From positions 1-61,007 of the forward strand of contig CAJUIT010000019.1 of the NCBI GenBank assembly GCA_910586565.1: a stretch of 61,007 nt of DNA, in the 5' to 3' direction. The notes beneath the pieces were generated by a model. The model had not been told where the DNA came from and searched no databases. It saw nothing but the letters and a program-made list of their open reading frames with translations. The number at the start of each line of letters is the position of its first letter. Position 1 is the stretch's first letter. Positions 25,095-32,892 of this stretch are shown here, in pieces. The translations under genes and the position numbers were made by a program. Source of the stretch: an uncultured Muribaculaceae bacterium (GTDB lineage Bacteria; Bacteroidota; Bacteroidia; Bacteroidales; Muribaculaceae).

Positions 25095-26576
25095 TTAGCG
25101 TGACGATGCGCTGTAGTTGGGCGCCTCGCTGGTGATTGCCACGTCGTGAGGGTGGCTTTCGGCCACGCCGGCATTTGTGATGCGGGTGAACTTGGCCGAG
25201 TGGAGGGCGTTGATGTCGTGGGCGCCGCAATAGCCCATGCCTGCACGCAGGCCGCCGAGCATCTGGTAAACCACTTCGTAGAGCGAGCCTTTGTAGGGCA
25301 CGCGGGCGGCAATTCCTTCGGGCACGAGTTTCTTGGTGTCGGTTTCGCCGGCCTGGAAATAGCGGTCTTTCGAGCCTTTTTCCATTGCTTCGAGCGAGCC
25401 CATGCCGCGGTAGGATTTGTATTTACGGCCGTTGTAGATGATGGTGTCGCCGGGCGATTCCTCCACACCTGCCAGCATGCCGCCGAGCATTACCGAGCAA
25501 CCGCCGGCTGCGAGGGCTTTCACAATGTCGCCGCTGTAGCGGATGCCGCCGTCGGCGATGAGGGGCACTCCGGTGCCTTCGAGGGCTTTGGCAACGTCGT
25601 AGACGGCCGAGAGCTGGGGCACGCCCACACCGGCAATCACGCGGGTGGTGCAGATTGAGCCCGGGCCGATGCCTACTTTCACGCCGTCGGCACCGTTTTC
25701 GGCCAGATAGCGGGCTGCGTCGCCGGTGGCGATGTTGCCCACAACAACGTCGATTTCGGGATATTTCTCTTTGATTGCGCGGAGCACTCCGATAACACCT
25801 TTGGAGTGGCCGTGGGCGGTGTCGATTACAATGGCGTCGGCGCCGGCGGCAACGAGTGCGTCGACACGCTGCATCGAGTCGGCTGTGACGCCCACACCGG
25901 CTGCTACGCGCAGGCGGCCGAGGCGGTCTTTGCACGCATTGGGTTTATCCTTGGCTTTGGTGATGTCTTTGTAGGTTACCAGCCCGATGAGGTGCCCTTC
26001 TGAATCGACAACGGGGAGTTTTTCGATTTTGTGGCGCTGGAGAATTTCGGCGGCTTCCTCAAGGTTGGTCGATTGGGAGGTGGTGACGATGTTTTCCGAT
26101 GTCATCACTTCGTCGACCGGGCGGTTGAGGTCGCGCTCGAAACGGAGGTCGCGGTTGGTGACGATGCCAACGAGGATGTTGTTTTCGTCGACCACGGGGA
26201 TGCCTCCTATGTGGTATTCCTCCATCATTTTCAGTGCATCGGCAACCGTGCTGCCGCGGCGGATGGTCACGGGGTCGTAAATCATGCCGTTTTCGGCACG
26301 TTTCACGGCGTGAACCTGGCGGGCCTGCTCATCGATGCTCATGTTTTTGTGAATCACACCGATGCCACCTTCGCGTGCGATGGCGATTGCCATTTTAGCC
26401 TCGGTGACGGTGTCCATTGCGGCCGACACGAGGGGCACGTTAAGGGTGATGTTGCGTGAAAATTTTGTCTGGAGTTTTACGTCGCGGGGAAGAACCTCGG
26501 AGTAGGCGGGAATGAGAAGAACGTCGTCGAAGGTGAGACCGTCCATTTTTACCCTGTCTGCAATAAATGATGACAT
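25095..26576 (-). CDS. guaB: IMP dehydrogenase
   Basis: A 493-residue enzyme oxidising IMP to XMP with NAD, the rate-limiting step to GTP in the cytoplasm. It has the barrel with GLTFDDVLLIPAYS near the start, two CBS domains at about 95-210, the catalytic loop GIGPGSICTTR (Cys309) and the YRGMGSLEAM flap. Length and start are normal. It stands alone, with its own -7 element about 105 nt upstream and a hairpin after the stop. Confidence 0.98.
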   Translation of the reverse strand: MSSFIADRVKMDGLTFDDVLLIPAYSEVLPRDVKLQTKFSRNITLNVPLVSAAMDTVTEAKMAIAIAREGGIGVIHKNMSIDEQARQVHAVKRAENGMIYDPVTIRRGSTVADALKMMEEYHIGGIPVVDENNILVGIVTNRDLRFERDLNRPVDEVMTSENIVTTSQSTNLEEAAEILQRHKIEKLPVVDSEGHLIGLVTYKDITKAKDKPNACKDRLGRLRVAAGVGVTADSMQRVDALVAAGADAIVIDTAHGHSKGVIGVLRAIKEKYPEIDVVVGNIATGDAARYLAENGADGVKVGIGPGSICTTRVIAGVGVPQLSAVYDVAKALEGTGVPLIADGGIRYSGDIVKALAAGGCSVMLGGMLAGVEESPGDTIIYNGRKYKSYRGMGSLEAMEKGSKDRYFQAGETDTKKLVPEGIAARVPYKGSLYEVVYQMLGGLRAGMGYCGAHDINALHSAKFTRITNAGVAESHPHDVAITSEAPNYSASSR

Positions 26577-26681
26577 ATATTTTTAAGCTTTAGGATGCTG
26601 TGAAAGTTCCTCTGTGAGCTGCCGCCGGCATGTTGAAACGGGGTGCTTCGGCGCTTGCGGGCGTGTCGATTTTATTGCATG

Positions 26682-26689
26682 CAAAGATA
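26682..26689 (-). promoter_or_regulatory. -7 element for guaB
   Basis: TATCTTTG followed by CATGC on the minus strand, about 105 nt before guaB. A TTG at the right spacing is not evident. The surface-protein gene transcript ends just upstream. Confidence 0.5.
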
Positions 26690-26758
26690 CGAAAAAATCC
26701 TGAACGCGCGGCGGTGCGGCGGCAAAAAAAGTTTGTCGGCCCGGGGGTGTCAGTCTGT

Positions 26759-28777
26759 TTATTGAACGGCGGCCTTGGTGGTTGTTACCGAGCCGTCGGC
26801 ATTGACGGTTCGGATTATGTAGATGCCACCGGGGAGGCCGTCCGACCAATTTTCGGGGGCGGTTTCGGCTATTTTGATGCCTGAGGTGGTGTAGATGTGG
26901 CATGTTGCGGCGGGGGCGCAGCCGGTTTCTGTGGCGATGATGCCTGAGGTGTCGGCCACATAGCTTACAGGGAGTGAGAAGGTGCGCGGAGTGCCGTAGT
27001 ATGTCACGTCGAAATCGAGAATGTCGTCGATGCTCTCGGTGCAGCCGCTGCAGTCGTAGACAACGCGGTTGCCTTGCAATGAGCATGGAAACAGGCCGTT
27101 GCGCGCGGTCACCGAGTTAATGACCACGCTTGAGCGGTTTGTGGTTTTGAATAGCGCCGATGCGAGCCAGTTGCCTGCGGGGGCGGTGTAGGTAACCTGC
27201 ATCGACGGTTTGTTGAGCGCCACGGCCGGAACGGCGCGCACTGTCACTTTTACCTCGGCATAGAGCGAGGGGTCGGTTTGCGAAACAGCACTGAGCACTG
27301 TGCTCCCGGCTGCGATGGCGTGGAATGTGCCGAAGCTGTCGACGGTGCCCACTGCCGGGTTAGAGTTATACCACGTGTAGGTGTCGTGGGTGTAGCGGTT
27401 GCCTGTCGAGCCGGCAACGATGTCGGGACCGTTGTCGGTGCTCTGCATCTCGATGAACATTTTCTCTCCGGCGATGCAGGTGGTGGAGGCCACAGCCGAC
27501 GCTTCCCCGTCGATTATGGCCAGCACGCCGGTGAGGGTGGTCGCCGCCACAGTGATGCGGTCGGGTGTCACGCCGTCGAGTTGCGAGAATGTGATGTCGG
27601 TAACCCCCTCGCGGAGCGGGGTGAACAGCCCGTCGTCGCTGATGGTGCCTACTGTCGGGTCGGAGAGGGTATAGGTGGGCTTTCCTTCGTTGCACGGACG
27701 CCCGTTTTTAAACAGTTTCCCCTCAAAGCGGCATGTTGTGCCGAGCGCCACATGGGCTTGGGGAGCGGCGATGTAGTGGAGGTAGTAGTCGGTTGGGATG
27801 TAGTCGGGGTCGGGTTCGGAGAGCACCACGCCGTCAATTTCAGATGACCATTCGCCGAGCCAGCCGGCATCCCCTTGTCCGGCGGTGTAGATTTTTATGA
27901 AATCCACCTGCTGAAGGTCAATGTAGTTGCCGTTGGCGTCAACGGCCCAGGAAAGGTCGAAGCCGTCGGTTACGGGGCCTTTGTCGTCGGCGTAATAGGG
28001 GTTGTTGGGGCTTGCGCCGTTGAAGTTGCCGGGGGTGCCGTGGGAGTCGGCATAGCCGAATGCCGGCGCGCGGTTCACTTTCACCCCTGAAGGATTGGAT
28101 TTGTTGAGCGACCCTTCAATGCAGTTGCCCGTGAGTGTGTAGCCCTCAATGTCGAACTGCGGGAAAAGGAAGGTGTCGGGGTAATATTGCTGGGTGTGGG
28201 AGTCGTTGGCCAGGAGTGCGCCAGTGGTGTTGTCGGAGGTTTGCCACGGCACTGAGTTGGCGTTGTTGTAGAGCGGGTTAGTGTAGGTCACCGCAAGGTT
28301 TTTGCGGGTTGAGGCGAGCCAATAGTCGCTGCCGGCAAGTTCAAACCATTCGCCGTCGTCGGGGATGCCGTTGCCGTTCAAGTCGGCCATGACGGCAACA
28401 GCGGCGGGTTCGCACGAAGCGTTCACCCCGTCGGCCGAGATGGCGTTGCCTATAATTGTGAAGTCAACGCCATAGGGGTGTTGCGGGTCGTTGACGATGG
28501 GTTGGTCGAAGCCGAGGATTATGTAGCCGCCGAATGCGCCGAGCGACACAATCCCCTCGGTAGCGCCGTCGGCCGAGTCGGAGCCGCCAACGGGGCCAAG
28601 GGCGCCCGATGTGTCGGTGGTGATTTCTAGGTTCATGAACTGCCCGGGGGCGGGACGGTATTCAATCACTTTCGTGGCATAGCTGGTGGCTGTGGCGGGG
28701 AGGGAGAAAAGCACAACCGCGGCAACGCTCATGAGCGATGCCGCGGTTGTTGTTATTTTGGTCGGTGTCATTGTCAT
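26759..28777 (-). CDS. Secreted surface protein with Ig-like repeats
   Basis: A 672-residue protein with a signal peptide (about 1-31, LMSVAAVVLFSLPATATS). The first 300 residues resemble Bacteroides cell-surface proteins with a DLNGNGIPDDGEWFELAG calcium-loop-like word. Two bacterial Ig-like (Big_2) stretches follow at about 345-420 and 430-520 (DGLFTPLREGVTDITF and FGTFHAIAAGSTVLSAV). The last 60 residues (IYTTSGIKIAETAP to LPGGIYIIRT) look like a type A sorting domain of the type IX secretion system, or a relative. The ATG at 28777 overlaps the stop of the sphingolipid gene as TGATG, so translation is probably coupled. Function unknown. Confidence 0.72.
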   Translation of the reverse strand: MTMTPTKITTTAASLMSVAAVVLFSLPATATSYATKVIEYRPAPGQFMNLEITTDTSGALGPVGGSDSADGATEGIVSLGAFGGYIILGFDQPIVNDPQHPYGVDFTIIGNAISADGVNASCEPAAVAVMADLNGNGIPDDGEWFELAGSDYWLASTRKNLAVTYTNPLYNNANSVPWQTSDNTTGALLANDSHTQQYYPDTFLFPQFDIEGYTLTGNCIEGSLNKSNPSGVKVNRAPAFGYADSHGTPGNFNGASPNNPYYADDKGPVTDGFDLSWAVDANGNYIDLQQVDFIKIYTAGQGDAGWLGEWSSEIDGVVLSEPDPDYIPTDYYLHYIAAPQAHVALGTTCRFEGKLFKNGRPCNEGKPTYTLSDPTVGTISDDGLFTPLREGVTDITFSQLDGVTPDRITVAATTLTGVLAIIDGEASAVASTTCIAGEKMFIEMQSTDNGPDIVAGSTGNRYTHDTYTWYNSNPAVGTVDSFGTFHAIAAGSTVLSAVSQTDPSLYAEVKVTVRAVPAVALNKPSMQVTYTAPAGNWLASALFKTTNRSSVVINSVTARNGLFPCSLQGNRVVYDCSGCTESIDDILDFDVTYYGTPRTFSLPVSYVADTSGIIATETGCAPAATCHIYTTSGIKIAETAPENWSDGLPGGIYIIRTVNADGSVTTTKAAVQ

Positions 28778-29964
28778 CAAGGGATGAGGTTGTGGGCACG
28801 GAACACTTTCTGAATTTTTTCGAGCGCATATTCCACCTGCTCGCGGGTGTGGGTGGCCATAAGGCTGAAGCGGATGAGGGTGTCCTGCGGAGCGACTGCG
28901 GGTGAAACCACGGGGTTCACAAAGATGCCCTCGTTGAAGAGGTCGCGTGTGATGGCGAATGTCTTGAAGTCGTCGCGGATGAACAGGGGGATGATGGGGG
29001 TGGAGGTGTGACCGATTTCGCATCCCATGTTGCGGAAGCCTTCGAGGGCGAAATTGGTGATTTTCCACAGGTGTTCCTGACGTTCGGGCTCTGCTTCCAT
29101 AATGTCGATTGCCTTGAGGGCGGCGGCGGTGGAAGCGGGGGTGATGCTGGCGGTGAAGATGTAGGAACGTGAGTGGTGGCGCAGGAAGTTGGTGATTTCC
29201 TTGTCGGTGGCGATGAAGCCGCCGAGCGAGGCGAACGATTTGGAGAATGTGCCCATGATGAGGTCAACATCCTTTGTCACGCCGTAGTGGTCGCAAACGC
29301 CGCGGCCACCTTTGCCGAACACGCCGATGCCGTGGGCTTCGTCAACCATCACCTGTGCGTCATATTTCTTTGCCAGGCGCATGATTTCGGGAAGGTTGGC
29401 AACGTCGCCCTCCATCGAGAACACGCCGTCGGTGACGATGAGTTTCACTTTGTCGGGGGCGCACTTCTGGAGTTGCTTTTCGAGCGACTCCATGTCGTTG
29501 TGCTTGTATTTGAGCGACTGTGAGAAGCTCAGTCGGCGACCTTCAATGATTGATGCGTGGTCCTGCTCATCCCACAGAATGTAGTCCTCGCGGCCGGTGA
29601 GGCAGGAAACAACGCCGAGGTTAACCTCGAAACCGGTTGAATAAATCATCACATCTTCCTTACCGATATATTCGGCGATGCGGGCTTCGAGCTGTTTGTG
29701 GAGGTCGAGGGTGCCGTTGAGGAAGGGTGAACCGGCGCAACCGGTGCCATATTTCTTGATAGCCTCGATGGCGGCCTCTTTAATGCGGGGGTCGGAAACG
29801 AGTCCCGAGTAGCAGTTGGATCCGAACATGAGCACTTTTTTGCCGTTGATGAGCACTTCAGGCTCCTGTTCCGATGAAATTGCGCGGAAATAGGGATACA
29901 CGCCTGCGGCTTTGGCTTCCTGCGGGGCGGTGTATTTGGCGAGCTTAGCTTGTAATAGCTTCAT
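28777..29964 (-). CDS. spt: Serine palmitoyltransferase (alpha-oxoamine synthase)
   Basis: A 395-residue PLP enzyme of the alpha-oxoamine synthase family. Size and sequence match the Bacteroides serine palmitoyltransferase, which joins serine and palmitoyl-CoA to start sphingolipid synthesis. The PLP lysine is in GTFSKSFAS, the cofactor-stacking histidine in DEQDHASI, and GSNCYSGL is near the start. The alternative is 2-amino-3-ketobutyrate CoA ligase, but no threonine dehydrogenase is adjacent. The ATG at 29964 (MKLLQAKL) is chosen over an upstream start that would run into the promoter. The surface-protein gene is coupled to its stop codon. Confidence 0.88.
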   Translation of the reverse strand: MKLLQAKLAKYTAPQEAKAAGVYPYFRAISSEQEPEVLINGKKVLMFGSNCYSGLVSDPRIKEAAIEAIKKYGTGCAGSPFLNGTLDLHKQLEARIAEYIGKEDVMIYSTGFEVNLGVVSCLTGREDYILWDEQDHASIIEGRRLSFSQSLKYKHNDMESLEKQLQKCAPDKVKLIVTDGVFSMEGDVANLPEIMRLAKKYDAQVMVDEAHGIGVFGKGGRGVCDHYGVTKDVDLIMGTFSKSFASLGGFIATDKEITNFLRHHSRSYIFTASITPASTAAALKAIDIMEAEPERQEHLWKITNFALEGFRNMGCEIGHTSTPIIPLFIRDDFKTFAITRDLFNEGIFVNPVVSPAVAPQDTLIRFSLMATHTREQVEYALEKIQKVFRAHNLIP

Positions 29965-30026
29965 ACTTTTTATGGAAATATGTCTGATGGTCAAACCTTT
30001 AGTAGAAAGGTCGTGTAAACAGGCTA

Positions 30027-30034
30027 CAAAATTA
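30027..30034 (-). promoter_or_regulatory. -7 element for the sphingolipid gene
   Basis: TAATTTTG on the minus strand about 63 nt before the start codon; the -33 spacing is imperfect. Upstream, 30040-30616 holds only repeats. Confidence 0.45.
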
Positions 30035-30215
30035 GCAAAAAAATGGCAAATGTGCCTCAAAACACCCTCTAAAATTCAACCTCTGCCGCAAAATTGTTCT
30101 TTTTCGTGGAAGATTGCCGCCTCTCGCCCCCTCCCGCAAAACCGCCATCACCTCTTTTAATGTCTACTGAGTAATGAACCCCAACTGACGAACCGCTCGG
30201 CATAGCCGCACGTAG

Positions 30216-30235
30216 AGCCGCCATACATGGCGGCT
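30216..30235 (+). repeat. Family C hairpin, copy 2
   Basis: AGCCGCCATACATGGCGGCT, preceded by CGTAG and by the short CGGCATAGCCG hairpin. It forms the outer left boundary of the low-GC island, and an inverted copy lies at 32704. Confidence 0.6.
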
Positions 30236-30264
30236 TGTAACTTACCGACGAGTGGCGTTTTTTT

Positions 30265-30300
30265 TCTCACGGATTACGCTGATTACGCAGATTTTTCCAT
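30265..30300 (-). repeat. AATCCGTG-type repeat, inverted copy
   Basis: On the minus strand AATCTGCGTAATCAGCGTAA then TCCGTGAGAAAAA. It belongs to the family seen at 33700-33736 and three times at 60660-60900. Confidence 0.55.
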
Positions 30301-30352
30301 GCGGCGTGCCGGCGTAATGGCTGATATTATATATAATATTGCACGGATTATC

Positions 30353-30372
30353 GGATGCACCTCGGTGCATCC
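30353..30372. repeat. Small perfect hairpin
   Basis: GGATGCACC-TC-GGTGCATCC, a 9-bp stem with a 2-nt loop, 25 nt before family B copy 2. An A/T palindrome lies at about 30322-30339. No T-run follows on either strand, and the role is unknown. Confidence 0.45.
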
Positions 30373-30396
30373 ATTTGATAGTAATTGAGTGATTAG

Positions 30397-30511
30397 CAAG
30401 TGGTCGTAGACCACCGAGTCGTCGGGAAACACCGCCATATAGCCGCCTTGAGCGGCGTTTGGTGTGGGATTACCAATGCCTCACTCAACACAACCTTGGA
30501 GAGGTGCGTTG
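30397..30511 (+). repeat. Interspersed structured repeat family B, copy 2
   Basis: The same three-hairpin layout as copy 1, with GTGGTC-GTA-GACCAC, GCCGC-CTTGA-GCGGC and a 3-prime AACCTTGGAGAGGTGCGTT arm. Its outer second stem is weaker than in copies 1 and 3. It forms the inner left boundary of the low-GC island. Confidence 0.75.
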
Positions 30512-30616
30512 CTAAGCCATTCCTCGCCGATTCCACAGATTGAGCTATATAGAGTAACTTAATTTGTAGATGAAAGAATACAACAAAACGTTGGAATCAG
30601 TCAGAAAAGAATCATG

Positions 30617-30841
30617 TTATCGGTAATGATAAGTAATTCCAACTCTTGGTTCGCCATCTCTTTCAAATGTGTATACGGCATCGATAACTAATGCGCCTTG
30701 ACGGTATAATTCGTATAATTCCGGGAATTTCCTACGAGTTAATTCGATTTTTTCGTTATAATCTTTAACGTAAGTTTTCTTGATACTACTGCAAGATGTC
30801 AATGATGCGCATAAAATAAGCATCAAAATTAAATTCTTCAT
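30617..30841 (-). CDS. Small lipoprotein of unknown function
   Basis: A 74-residue protein with a lipobox (LTSC, about residues 14-17) after a hydrophobic start, so it is exported and lipid-anchored. The mature part has a KIELTRRKFPELYELYRQG helix and ends in an aromatic strand. No family is recognised. The DNA is AT-rich, like the next gene 54 nt upstream on the same strand, and the two probably form one transcript. Confidence 0.6.
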   Translation of the reverse strand: MKNLILMLILCASLTSCSSIKKTYVKDYNEKIELTRRKFPELYELYRQGALVIDAVYTFERDGEPRVGITYHYR

Positions 30842-30895
30842 ATCTATATATTTATGTGGTAAATAAAATGTGCTTAATGAGAATTGGTTGTTAGT

Positions 30896-31579
30896 TTATA
30901 AATCTTCACCATTGGCTTGGTTGTATTTATTGTCATAGAATATTAGGATTTGATAGTGGTTAGATGTTTTGTCAATCATAAACCAAACAAGTTTTTGAAT
31001 GCTGATTTCAGCAATATACTGGTAACATAAATTGTTAAATAGTGAGTCCCGCTCTTCTTCCGAAAGGTTTACTAGTTCTTCAGCTGAATATTTACTCATT
31101 GCCATTTGAAATATTTTATCTGATAAAGCTGTAGGATCGTTGAGCTCAGGCGCTTGATAGTACGAAGCCTCAAAGCGGGCTTTGTTGATCATTATTTCAT
31201 GCCAAATATCTGCATTATCAGGTATTTGATAGGATTTGTCGGATAGGTAATTGGAGTTGTTCTCAAATTGACGGCATAGATTATTGAATGCAAGTTTAAC
31301 TTCGAGTTCGTTGTTGTAAGTTGGACTCGTTACGCAGATTCTAAAAACGTTGCCTTTATTGGTTGAAATGTAAAGGTCAACAATCATGCCATTAAACTCT
31401 CCGGTTAGAACCTCGTTATCGTAGGGGCTTTGGCGGAAGCCTTTTTCTTTAAGTTGGCGAATCATTTCCTCTTTTGTGCCATCTACCGGGATTCCAAGGA
31501 ATTTGGTTACGTCTTTTTGAGCAAAAGCGTTTACTGAAATTATCAGTGCTGTGACAAGTGATAGGAATGCTTTAAACAT
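30896..31579 (-). CDS. Secreted protein of unknown function
   Basis: A 227-residue protein with a clear signal peptide (MFKAFLSLVTALIISVNAFA). The mature start KFLGIPVDGTKEEMIRQLKEKGF resembles a small alpha-beta domain seen in unnamed Bacteroides exported proteins. The rest is helix-rich with a conserved-looking SEEERDSLFNNLCYQYIAE segment. AT-rich codon use contrasts with the flanking housekeeping genes. It likely works with the small lipoprotein downstream; the function is not known. Confidence 0.65.
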   Translation of the reverse strand: MFKAFLSLVTALIISVNAFAQKDVTKFLGIPVDGTKEEMIRQLKEKGFRQSPYDNEVLTGEFNGMIVDLYISTNKGNVFRICVTSPTYNNELEVKLAFNNLCRQFENNSNYLSDKSYQIPDNADIWHEIMINKARFEASYYQAPELNDPTALSDKIFQMAMSKYSAEELVNLSEEERDSLFNNLCYQYIAEISIQKLVWFMIDKTSNHYQILIFYDNKYNQANGEDL

Positions 31580-31638
31580 GGTGATTATTTATAAAATTGG
31601 ATATAAACACGAAGCGTGGAACTGCAATACCATGTTCT

Positions 31639-31757
31639 AAGTCGGAGGTCGTAGGAAACCTTTTTAAGAGAAATGGAAATAGCAGCCCACGCCGATAGCG
31701 TGAGAACCACTATGCACACTCTCTTAAAAAGTCTTGAATTTCCTACGTTCCCGACTT
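31639..31757. repeat. Long perfect-arm hairpin upstream of the secreted-protein gene
   Basis: Paired segments are AAGTCGG (31639-31645) with 31751-31757, GTAGGAAA (31651-31658) with 31739-31746, CTTTTTAAGAGA (31660-31671) with 31720-31731, and an apical CACGC-CGATA-GCGTG (31688-31702). It lies in the 396-nt gap that holds no gene. It could control the downstream transcript or be a small mobile element. Confidence 0.6.
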
Positions 31758-31915
31758 CGAGATGAGCATAACGCTTCTTTTCTTAATTTTTCAAATGTCT
31801 TGAGCAGAGATGTCTCTACTCAAGCGCAAAAATAGGCAATTATCACGACACGGGCAAATGTAACGATGTGAAGCTGTTAATTCACTAATGGTTGCACGAT
31901 TACACCATAAAAAAC

Positions 31916-31950
31916 ACGGTGTGCAAATGCCGAGGCATTTTGCACACCGT
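31916..31950 (-). terminator. Terminator of the HigA-like gene
   Basis: CGGTGTGCAAATGCC and GGCATTTTGCACACCG pair around GA with one bulged A. On the minus strand the stem is followed by TGTTTTTTATGG, a good U-run. Confidence 0.8.
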
Positions 31951-31975
31951 TAGGGGGATGTAACTGCGGATTGTT

Positions 31976-32320
31976 TCACAGGATTGCTGCCACCTGTGGG
32001 ATGTTCGCAAGGCGTGACATCAATGATGTGTCTGATTTGGCTAACTGCATGTTGTAAGCCCACTGCAAATCGAGCAGCATGTGAGCCGGGATGTTCAAGG
32101 CTGCTTCAAGCAAAAGCGCCAGTTCGGTGTTTACGGGCCGTTTGCCATTAATAACTTCGTTGAGCAGAGAGGCTGAAACACCTATTTGCGCTGCGAGTTT
32201 GGCTTGAGTGAGTTTGCGTTCTTCCAATTCTTCGCGAATGAGTGAGCCCGGATGTGTAGGCTCAAACGGAGTTAGGTTATTCGCAATCATTGAGGGTTCA
32301 ATGCCGGGAAGTGTAATCAT
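31976..32320 (-). CDS. HigA-like XRE antitoxin/regulator, orphan
   Basis: A 114-residue protein with the HigA layout: THPGSLIREELEERKLTQAKLAAQIGVS is the XRE helix-turn-helix, followed by ELALLLEAALNIPAHMLLDLQ. HigA antitoxins bind DNA and neutralise an mRNA-cleaving HigB toxin. HigB normally precedes HigA, but no such gene is found in the 570 nt upstream, which hold a repeat instead. It is thus an orphan regulator, or the toxin was lost. A start at Met11 (32290) is possible. It ends in a strong terminator. Confidence 0.85.
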   Translation of the reverse strand: MITLPGIEPSMIANNLTPFEPTHPGSLIREELEERKLTQAKLAAQIGVSASLLNEVINGKRPVNTELALLLEAALNIPAHMLLDLQWAYNMQLAKSDTSLMSRLANIPQVAAIL

Positions 32321-32514
32321 GAGTTCTGTTTAATCTGGATGGCGGAATGGGGGCGCTTGCCTTTGAGGTGTCAATTATTTTAATGCCGTAAATTTACAAA
32401 AAGCTTTCGCGATTCACAATTTTGTGAATTGAGTTTGTGTGATTATCTGATGAGAATGATGTAGGGCGGTTATTTGATTTGCTTAGTGTTGAAGTGCTGT
32501 TGAGGACTGGCTTG

Positions 32515-32629
32515 GCAACGCACCTCTCCAAGGTTACATTAAGTGCCACTTTGGCACTCCCCAACAAACGCCGCACAAGGCGGCTTTATAGTGGGGTTTC
32601 CCAACGACTCCGTGGTCTCCGACCACTTG
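32515..32629 (-). repeat. Interspersed structured repeat family B, copy 3 (inverted)
   Basis: Read on the minus strand it has GTGGTC-GGA-GACCAC, an outer stem CCCCA/TGGGG enclosing GCCGC-CTTGT-GCGGC, an extra AGTGCC-AAAGT-GGCACT hairpin and the same 3-prime arm. The outer stem differs from copy 1 (CCCTACCA/TGGTAGGG) yet stays paired. It mirrors copy 2 across the island. Confidence 0.75.
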
Positions 32630-32703
32630 TTGGTGCAATAGGGCATTCTACTGCCCTTAGAGACAGGCGTCTGAAGCCCACCGATTATAGCAAACATGCC
32701 CCA

Positions 32704-32723
32704 AGCCGCCAAATTTGGCGGCT
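32704..32723 (-). repeat. Family C hairpin, copy 3 (inverted)
   Basis: AGCCGCCAAATTTGGCGGCT is a perfect 20-bp palindrome, followed by CTACG (CGTAG on the other strand) and a CGGCTTCGCCG hairpin. It marks the outer right edge of the low-GC island. Confidence 0.6.
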
Positions 32724-32892
32724 CTACGCGCGGCTTCGCCGAACGCTCCCAAGCGCAGCCACTAAAAACTCACAACTAAAAACTCCCCATCTTTTTTTGT
32801 GCTGTGGAAAGTTGAAAACTTTCATCCACCCTCAACTTTTCACGCTTTTTAAGCCCCCTCCTCACGAGGCGCCCTTTTATCTTTGCGCCTCG

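Noticed and set aside
28778..29068. N-terminal extension of the surface protein
   Set aside because: The extra residues come from reading the serine palmitoyltransferase gene in another frame; the signal peptide begins at 28777.
32394..32576. 60-codon minus-strand frame as a possible HigB toxin
   Set aside because: It overlaps a family B repeat and shows none of the HigB pattern.
32479..32892. Upstream part of the open frame before the C-rich gene
   Set aside because: It runs through family B and family C repeats and shows no codon bias; the likely start is at 32893.
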